Assembly (NCBI GenBank): GCA_027600665.1
Contig: JADGJL010000620.1
Coordinates: 1-17,107 of the forward strand
Direction: 5' to 3'
Length of the DNA: 17,107 nucleotides
Origin: Irineochytrium annulatum
Lineage: Eukaryota > Chytridiomycota > Chytridiomycetes > Chytridiales > Chytridiaceae
The notes beneath the pieces were generated by a model that searched no databases, had not been told where the DNA came from, and saw only the letters and a program-made list of their open reading frames with translations. Shown here piece by piece: positions 9,916 through 17,107 of this stretch (its first letter is position 1; every line of letters begins with the position of its first letter). A program made the translations under genes and the position numbers.

Positions 9916-12900
9916 ATGTCTACAACGGGAGGTGCCGCGGGGACCGGCCGCGGCCAGTCGGACACCTCGGCCAACGGCAATGCTTCCGGGGTGACCCCTC
10001 CACTCCACCCGCATGCCTACCCGAGCAACATTGCCTACATGAATATCCAGCAGGGCATCGCGACGGCGAACGCGGGCCAGATGCCGCCAGGCCCTCCTTA
10101 CGGCTACTTTATGCCAATCGATCAACAACACCAACTCCTCCACCAGCAGCAGCAAGCCCAGCAGGCTCAACAGCAGCAGCAGCTAAATAATCAGAACAGC
10201 CACCAGCGGAGAACGAGCATGCCGTTCGGGGGGGACCCGACGACCGCCCAATCTATGTCCGCCGCGGCAGCACAGGTCGCGGCCGCGGCCTCGGCGGCCC
10301 ACTTCTACGACCCAGCGCACCTTTTAAATCAGCAGAGCTCGCTATTGCGCCAAGCATACCCACCTGCCTCCGCGGTCCCCAGCGGCTCGGGATCAGCCGG
10401 CGTCAGCCCGGTCATGATGGCCTATCCGCAATTCAACCCCGCGAACAACACCACCCAGCGGGGCCCTTCACCCGTTCAGCCACTTGGGATAAGCCTCCAG
10501 GCACTTAACAACAACATGCGAAAGTACCGCCCTTTCCCCATGAACAACAATCAACCACCCCAGATGGGATCTCATTTTCACCCGCCCACCACTGCCGCGC
10601 TCGCGCAGCTCCAGCAGCACGCTGGTGGCGCGGGCGGGATCGCCGCCTTGACTGGTGCGTCCGCCGCCGCGGCCGCCGTCACCGCCTCCCAGCTGCCCAT
10701 GACGAGCATGGTCAGCCAGGCGCCGTGGAAGTGCGAGAAGCACGCATCCTCGAAGCCGCACCACGGGTTCCTCTCCTACCGTCCCTTGACGGATTCCCGC
10801 CTCGCGTCCGCGATCCTGAACGCGTACGAGAGCCTCTGCAGGCACGGCCTGATCGCTGGCGCGCATCACGGCGGTCCCGGTGGCGCGCCCGTGGTCTCGG
10901 CGGACGGGAGGAGGAGGACGGGCAAAGGCGTGCCGGGGGCCACGGATGGGAGGGAGATGTACGCGGACTTTGCGTGTTATGGGAGCGAGGATCCGAGGAG
11001 CAGCTCGTATGTGACGCCAACGGGGTATATGGGGATGATGGTGAGCGGGGCGCAGCAGACGGCGACGGCGCTGACGCAGGGCTTGAGGAGGAGCCAGTGG
11101 ATTGTGTATATTGTGTCGGAGGCGAGTCTGGATGTGATGGTGGCGAGGACGGGGAGGGGGGTGAGTTTATTCATCTTTAGTCTTTCTACCGTTATTTATA
11201 TTTCCGTTTCTTTCTTATTCTCTTCTATATTTGGTCCGTCACTCATTTTTGTTGGATAACTAGATGGCCGACCCGCACTTAGCCGAAATGGAGGAAGGGC
11301 TTCAGCTAGAGCGTCGCGGCTTGACTACGATTCTGCCCATCTTTATCGGCCGGAGTAACCCGGACGGATCGCGTTCCCGTTTCTCGCAGTCTTACCGAGA
11401 ACGTGCTCAGTATGGCATTTCGGCGAAAGTGAAATCCGTTTTGGCATCTCTGTTCTCGGCAAAGCACTCGGTGAGATTCGCCGGGTCGGTGGAAAACATG
11501 GCGTTGGAGATTTTGAGGCATATCGATCCAGAGGCATACTCATGTGAGTAAATTGCGCCCTTTCATTCTTGTAATCAGTATATTGTTAACGTGATCACCA
11601 TTAGATCTAACCAATTTCCCGCCGCCTCAAATGACCCCGTATCTATCGTCAACACATGTCATCCGGCCCGTCGAGTTTCAAAAGCTGTCGGAGAGCATCA
11701 AAATTTGGGGATATGGCGTGATTGCCGGAGGTCCGAACGTCGGGAAGACCTTGTTGGCGTCCCAGTATGCGCTCGCACATCGTGCAAAGTATAGCCACGT
11801 ACTTTGGATATCCTGCAAGAGCCAGGATGACGTTGTGGATTCCTTCGCTCTGCTAGTGCGGGAACTCTGCCCGGAGGTGGCCGCCGGCGCGACAACGAAT
11901 ACCCCATTTCTCTCTATCCTTGATGAGCTCGAGCGGCCCGTCCTCCAGTGGCTCCAGAGCAGCAGCACGTACCTTCTCATTCTCGACGGTCCCCGCGACA
12001 AATCCTTCCTCCGCTCCATCTTTCACGACATTAAGAACTTTCACGGCAACCTGATCATCATCTCGGAGGACCCAACGATCGCGGACGCTCTCAACCTGAA
12101 GAAGGTCTCGAGCACGATGGAGGACCCGTCGACGCGGGTCGTCTTTCTTAGGGATTGGGGAAAAGCCGAGAGCCGCGCTATGCTGGGTTACTACTCGACG
12201 CAGGAAATTGACGTCCAGCGAAGCATCGATTGGCTGGCGAAGCGGATCAAAAATTCGTTGCCGTGCGCGCTCACGCTGGCGTACATGGCGAGCGAGAACG
12301 TTACGGTGGGGGAGGTTATGAGGCGCGTGCAGAAGGTCGAAGAGATGATGGAGGAGCCCGACGAGAATGGCGTGAGGGGACAGGCACCGTCGTACCTCAA
12401 CATCATCTTCCACCTGGCAATATCGACGCTGGTTAACGGTGGCAGCGCGGGGAGTTGCGCCATGGCGATCCTTGACGTTGTGGCCTTCACGTCGCCACAG
12501 CATGCGGTGCCCATCGTGCCGTTCGCGACTGCGGCAGTTTTCGGGGGTGATCCGGATCTGTACCATCGTGCGCTGCAGCTCCTCGAGGACAAGAACCTGG
12601 TCCAGAGGCAGACGTCATTTTTAGGACCGTCCCTCACGTGCCACACGACTGTGAGGAAGTTGGTGCGGGCGAGGGACCTGAGCAGATCTATCAGAGCGTC
12701 GATAGGATCCAGTGGCGGCAGGGCCAGCGGTCACGGCGCGGACGCGGCTGGGGCGATGGTTACTGTGGACACCGCCGACGACCGGGATCCATTAGATAAG
12801 CTCGCCGAGCTTCTCTCGGTGGGGTACGAGGCCATCGACTCCGGGCCCTCGCTTCAGCCCGGATCAAAGCAGGACGTGTCGTACCGCCATATGATGCTTG

Positions 12901-15416
12901 ACCACATCCTCGACGGCTGCCTCTCGATCCGCGTCGCCCTCCGCGACAACGCCGGTACGCTCGACGCCGACTCCAAGGGCTGGCGAATGCTCGACGCCGC
13001 GCTCCACGAGCTCGCCCTCCGCACCGTCGCGTCCGGTCAGCGCCAGCACGGCGACATGGCGCTCGACCTCCTCCTCACGCTCCAGTCCCACGTGCACGGC
13101 ACGCGCGCGCACGAGAGCGTCGCCAACACGTTGGACACCATGGCTTGGCGCTCGACAGAGCTGGGCGACCCGGAGCGAGCGAGGGAGCTGCACGAGCAGT
13201 GCCTGACAGCGTGCGCGGGACACTACGGGACCAGGGACCACGTGTCGGTCGCGAGGCAGTTTGCGAGCTTGGCGGCGCTTGCGAGGGGGGACAGGGATTT
13301 GGCCAACTCGAGAGCATACAGCGAGGCCGCGCTCGCGACGTTTGCGCGGGTGCATGGGACGTGGGAGCATATGGATGTCGTCAACACGTTGGGCATCTTA
13401 GCGGCCGTGTCGAGGGAGGACGGGGACACGGACGCGGCGAGGCGGTACCTGCTGAGGGTGGTTGAGATTCTGGACGGGATGTTTGGGGAGGAGCTGATGA
13501 AGGATACGGGGGGCGTGACGGTTGGAGGTGTCGACAGTGCGTTCACGAGCACTGGCGTACATGTGAACGGGGGCGGGTTATGGAAGGGCAATGATGGGGC
13601 CATGATGACGGCGAGGAAGGTTAGGGTGAAAGTGAACGCGGCGTTGGAGGAGTTAGAGGCGCAGAGGGAAGCTAAGGTCATTCTCGATCTGGCGCGGCGT
13701 AGGGTCAGGCGGAAGAATGCCACCGTTAAGGTAATTGCTTTGTTTGGTGATAAGATTGCTGATGTGTTTCTTCAGCCAATTATCCCTCCACCTCCTGTTG
13801 TCGTCGTGACATCTGTCGACGAAGCGACTGATATGGCGGTAGATAACGTCTATGGTGGTTCAAAAGAGATATCAACCACTCCAATGGGTTCACCGCCGAG
13901 ACGTTTCCATCCACTGTCGACCGCGCCGTCACCGATGATCACGGTACACGAAGGCAGAGTCTCGGCCATTCCGGATGAAATGGATGAGGAGAATTGGAAT
14001 GAGGAGGAGGAGGAGATCTGGGATGAAGATGACGTCTTTTCTTTAAAGGTGGGGATTTTACCATTGTTGGTCGGTGCGAGAGAAAAAAGTATTAAAGGTC
14101 CTTTACAGCAAATGGATGCGATAGATACTTCTCGGAATTCCTCGCCGCGGGGTCGTTCCCGGAAGAAGCCGCGGGCGCGGGACCCCGCCGTCCCGCCGCG
14201 TCCGCGGAACTCGTTTATCCTCTACCGCATCGACAAGCAGCACGAAATCTTCGAGGAGCGGAAGCGCGTCGCGCAGGCCTCAAGGCTCGGCGGCGGCGGA
14301 AGCGGGAAGGAGTCCTCCCTCTCGGATAACCTCGCTGCTGCTGCCTCAGCCAACCCGCTCGCGAGCCAAATACTTGGCAACGAGAACGGCGCCGACTACG
14401 CGGACCTTGGCAAGCTAATCGGCGAGATGTGGCGGCGCGAGAGCCCCGAGGTGAAAGCTCTCTACCAGAAGCGCGCAGAGGAGGGCCGGATCGAGCACAA
14501 GCGCGTTCACCCGAACTATAAGTACAACATGTCGAGGTCCAATAGCGTCGGGCCCGACGGGCCGGACTCTAGGCCCGGCAGTGCACTCGCGTCCGCCAAG
14601 ACGTCTCCGAGGCCGAAAAAGAAGAAGGTTAAACTCGAGAACGGTGAGGAGGTGTCGGCGCCGCCATCGCGCGTCCTGACCCCGATGCCGATGCTAGGCG
14701 GATTTCCGGTGGAAGCGGATAGGCATGCGGAAGCTGACGGGGCTTTGGAGGAAGTTGGTGACATGGAGGATACGCCGACAGCGGCCGCCTTAGTTCTCGG
14801 GCTGGGATCGTTGAGACCACCGGCAGGTGCGACCTGGGCGGTCGCGTACCAGCCGGGTCAGCCGGGTGTGTCGATTTTGGGCAAGGGGCCTGGTGAAACG
14901 GAGTGGAAGAGTGTACGGTTAGCGAGGGCGTTGGTGGATGGGGTGGAGGCGCGCGAGGAAGGCGAGGGCGGAGAGGACGAGGAGGGAATTGCTGGGGATG
15001 AGGATGCCGAGGACGGCGGCGATAAGGGCCCGCCGCCGCCACCCGGGTCGTCGGGGGCTGGCGGCGGGTCCAACGGCGAGGGTGGAAGTGGGGGCGGGAA
15101 GTCGGATTTCGGGGCCGATGATAGGATGGATGAGGATGGGGATGGCGGTCACGATGAAGGTGGCGGGAGCTCGAAACCGACGAATGGAGGCGTCGTGGAT
15201 GGAGCTGGGATGGCGCACTTTGCCGCGGGACGGGTGCCTGATGTCTGCAGTCCGCCCACTTCACCTAAGAAACGGTCCTTTATTTCGCCCGTTAAGTCAT
15301 CACCACGGCGTCTAACAACGACGAAGATGATTGATGGGAGTGCGACGAAGGTTGCTGCTAAATCGCTGATGATGTCGCCGATGTCACCTGAGAAGGCTCA
15401 CCAGCACGCATTGTAA
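9916..15416 (+). CDS. TIR - NB-ARC - TPR receptor continuous with an HMG-box DNA-binding domain (NLR/transcription-factor fusion)
   Basis: Exons: 9916-11160, 11264-11543, 11605-13730, 13776-15416; about 1763 residues. Introns: 103 bp (GTGAGT), 61 bp (GTGAGT, branch GTTAACG), and a 45-bp stop-free one (GTAATT...TTCTTCAG); a second in-frame 60-bp intron at 14049-14108 is possible. Order: Q/N- and Ala-rich region (1-270); TIR-like domain about 283-445 (GFLSYRPLTDSRLA, VYIVSEASL, DPHLAEMEEGLQL, ILPIFIG; candidate catalytic Glu423/425); NB-ARC-type NTPase with P-loop GGPNVGKT (550-557), Walker B LLILDG (Asp636), sensor-like IIIS662 and an LPCALTLAYMA motif; TPR repeats about 1000-1135 with 43-residue spacing (GTRAH, GTRDH, GTWEH); acidic linker; HMG-box about 1357-1467 (PRPRNSFILYR, IGEMWRRESPEVKALYQ, HPNYKY) with a roughly 40-residue insert; NLS KKKKVK (1498-1503); acidic and Ser-Pro-rich tail. 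TIR-NB-ARC-TPR receptors sense and oligomerise; the HMG class binds DNA and includes fungal mating-type regulators. Single-gene status is inferred from the uninterrupted frame. Confidence 0.78.
13731..13775 (+). other. 45-bp stop-free intron inside the TIR/NB-ARC/HMG gene
   Basis: GTAATTGC... to ...GTTTCTTCAG has a donor, a branch-like TTGCTGAT and a pyrimidine-rich acceptor. It is 45 bp, a multiple of three, and has no in-frame stop, so an ORF finder reads through it. It is AT-rich against a GC-rich exon, which supports intron status. Retention would only insert 15 residues between the TPR region and the linker. Confidence 0.6.
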
Positions 15417-15806
15417 AGGTTTTGATGCTGGATGGGAGAAGTGGAGGTCGGGTTATTCGCGTTTACTTCCAAGGATGCCTTAGCCACTTCGCTCATCTTG
15501 TTCATTGATGCTGTTCTCCTAGATAATGTCTCTTCTCTTCATAATGCTCTGCTTATTTATGGTTTATTTTGCTTATTTTTTTTTATCCATATTCCCCGGG
15601 AAGATTTACATTTTTGCGCATACCAGTAAAGTGCAATTACATCACATGGTTCATTTGTTCTCTATCTGACTTCCTTTAAATTTGGTCGCAGTAAAAGCCG
15701 AAAGTGTACAAATTGGGATGTACTCGTGGCCAGATTAAGCGAAAATGCGGTCTCGCCCAGCCAGAAACCTAGTCCCCACTTCAAGTCTATTCTACCCATA
15801 CGACGC
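15417..15806. other. Convergent 3' intergenic region
   Basis: This 390-bp stretch lies between the stop of the TIR/NB-ARC/HMG gene and the stop of the minus-strand phosphatase gene. It is T-rich (a nine-T run near 15576) and presumably holds both 3' untranslated regions. No coding sequence is supported. Confidence 0.5.
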
Positions 15807-17107
15807 TCATTTGCCCCTCAACACCGACGCCAAGGCCTTGTAACAGAACAGGAGCTGTTCTGGCCGGTCGAGCATTCTTAGACGCTGCAGTCTGAGAAGT
15901 TTAGAAGCTCGGTTGCATTCAGGACGGGCTCACCTCATGCACCAGAACAGCTCATGCACCACATCCGTCACCCCGACTCGCCGACCGAAACGCTCGACAT
16001 CATTTCTTAACGCGGTCCTCAACCCATGCATAAGAATAAACGTCCCCGACCGCCCGCACCCGGCGCTGCAGTGTACCACCATAGGTGCAGGTTTTACTTC
16101 ACAAACATCCTTGGGGGCCACGGCGGCCGCTCCCCGTGAAACCTCGCCTCCCACCACGATCGCCATCAGCTCGTTAAACTGTTCCAAATCCGGCGCTTTT
16201 CCGTCGCCCCAGGAAGTGTAATGCAGCTGCCTTACCACCCGCGGCGGGTCCGATGGCGGCAGGAAAGCACCGGGCGGTGGGGGTGTGATTGCACTCGCAA
16301 CCGAGAGACTAAAAATCCTTTCGCGAATAGTCGTCTGCTCGATCTGGGCGTCGCGCGTGCACTCCACCGTCAGGGCCGTTTTTGCGGAGGGAAGCGGGTA
16401 GTTGACCGACTGCGAGGCGTCGGGCCAGTAGTGAGCGCATTTTTGCTGCAATGGGACACGTTAAGATGGGGCCAACGGACAAAACGTCGTTGATAACGAT
16501 GCAGACGCCGGAAGAAGAAGGCAATAACGACCATAGCATACCATTCCTTTTTCAATCTCGTTTGCGAGCATTATGATGGTATCCGCGCCAGACTCGTATA
16601 CCATCTGCCAAAAGTCCCCCGCTGTCTCCTCTAAAGGCCCTTGGGTCGATATATAGGTATAAGGGTTATCAGGAAGCTTAATAATAGCGTCAGAGAAGAC
16701 GAGAAATTGCGGGCTAAGAAGGAAAAGGCTCAGGACAACCAAGCAATTCAAGAGAGCGATAATACAGTTACAACCGACCGACCTGTATCGTACTTGCGTT
16801 AACGTAGTCAGTTCGTGACCCCTTGCTAAGTCGGAAACGATTTCGGTCGAAGGGCAAGATATCCCGATATCGATTCAGTTTCATGTTCATCAGCGCATCC
16901 GAGATGCAGTAATGCTCGCCCAACTCCTTGGCCTGCTGAGCGATGAGGTGGTCGAAGAGAGAGTCCGCCGACTGCAGCGACCATTTACGTTAGCAATGAT
17001 GCGATTCAAGCAATGGAGAGTATGAGGGGCTAGCCTGGAACGCCTCTGGGAATCTGGAACGGGCCCCAGCACTCCCGGCTTGGATCACACCAACCCTTCA
17101 TCCACCC
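15807..17107 (-). CDS. Classical (non-receptor type) protein tyrosine phosphatase, N-terminus outside window
   Basis: Removes phosphate from phosphotyrosine by a Cys-phosphate intermediate. Exons on the minus strand: 17035 to about the window end (tentative), 16971-16783, 16676-16542, 16445-15934, 15891-15807. Introns of 63, 106, 96 and 42 bp have consistent phase. PTP motifs in order: NRYRDILPFDRNRFRLS and DYVNAS; LPDNPYTYISTQGPLEET and DFWQMV; EKGMQKCAHYWPD; HYTSWGDGKAP (the WPD-loop equivalent, Pro replaced by Gly, acid Asp kept); the P-loop HCSAGCGRSGTF (16073-16038, nucleophile Cys and binding Arg intact); and the C-terminal DRPEQLLFCYKAL. The stop is at 15807-15809. The first visible intron may use a GC donor, and the most upstream exon is uncertain; residues before SADSLFDHL depend on it. 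In fungi such enzymes dampen MAP-kinase signalling; the actual substrate here is unknown. Confidence 0.92.

Noticed and set aside
14629..15264. Minus-strand 211-codon frame rich in Pro, His and Arg
   Set aside because: Mirror of the acidic/Gly-rich coding sequence of the HMG gene tail; low complexity without motifs.
14112..15416. Separate HMG-box gene starting at the ATG at 14112
   Set aside because: Kept as an alternative but not annotated, because the frame upstream stays open and reads as a disordered protein linker for about 130 codons with no stop. Transcript data would decide.
16681..16751. Hydrophobic start (LVVLSLFLLSPQFLVF) read as a signal peptide before the PTP exon
   Set aside because: It lies inside the 106-bp intron at 16677-16782; splicing from CAG|GTCGGT to ATTAAG|CTT restores the conserved PTP sequence through NAS and LPDNPY.
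1..17107. CRISPR arrays, bacterial operons, tRNA or rRNA genes
   Set aside because: No spaced direct repeats, no tRNA B-box/cloverleaf pattern and no rRNA-like blocks were seen on either strand; the gene structure is eukaryotic.

Overview
The window reads as a gene-dense, GC-rich fungal nuclear contig. The evidence is multi-exon genes with short introns (about 42 to 106 bp), donors of the type GTAAGT/GTGAGT/GTATGT/GTACGT, branch sites close to TACTAAC, and fungal-type protein families. It contains no operons, bacterial ribosome binding sites or tRNA genes that I can see. I cannot name the species; an early-diverging fungus (for example a chytrid-like lineage) is an inference only.

Layout: (1) 1-3154, minus strand: EFR3-type plasma-membrane scaffold gene, seven visible exons, C-terminus cut off by the window start. 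(2) 3155-4245: divergent intergenic region. (3) 4246-6124, plus: a protein with an F-box-like motif, an R3H-associated-like segment and a C-terminal R3H domain. (4) 6125-6781: AT-rich convergent 3' region. (5) 6782-8316, minus: orphan seven-transmembrane protein, four exons. (6) 8317-9915: long divergent promoter region with one possible gene fragment. (7) 9916-15416, plus: a very large gene whose reading frame encodes a Q/N- and Ala-rich N-terminus, a TIR domain, an NB-ARC-type NTPase, TPR repeats, a linker, an HMG-box, a basic nuclear localisation signal and an acidic, Ser-Pro-rich tail. (8) 15417-15806: convergent 3' region. (9) 15807 to the window end, minus: classical protein tyrosine phosphatase, N-terminus outside the window.

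The highlight is the 9916-15416 gene. TIR-NB-ARC-TPR is an innate-immunity or allorecognition type (STAND/NLR) receptor architecture. Here it is continuous with a mating-type-like (MATA/SOX class) HMG-box DNA-binding domain, so one polypeptide could join a sensor to a transcription factor, reminiscent of plant TIR-NBS-LRR-WRKY proteins. The alternative of two adjacent genes is considered and cannot be excluded from sequence alone. The neighbouring genes (EFR3, 7TM protein, PTP, F-box protein) are mostly signalling or regulatory, but I see no proof that they form one pathway. Exon boundaries were assigned by hand from splice consensus, reading phase and family conservation.
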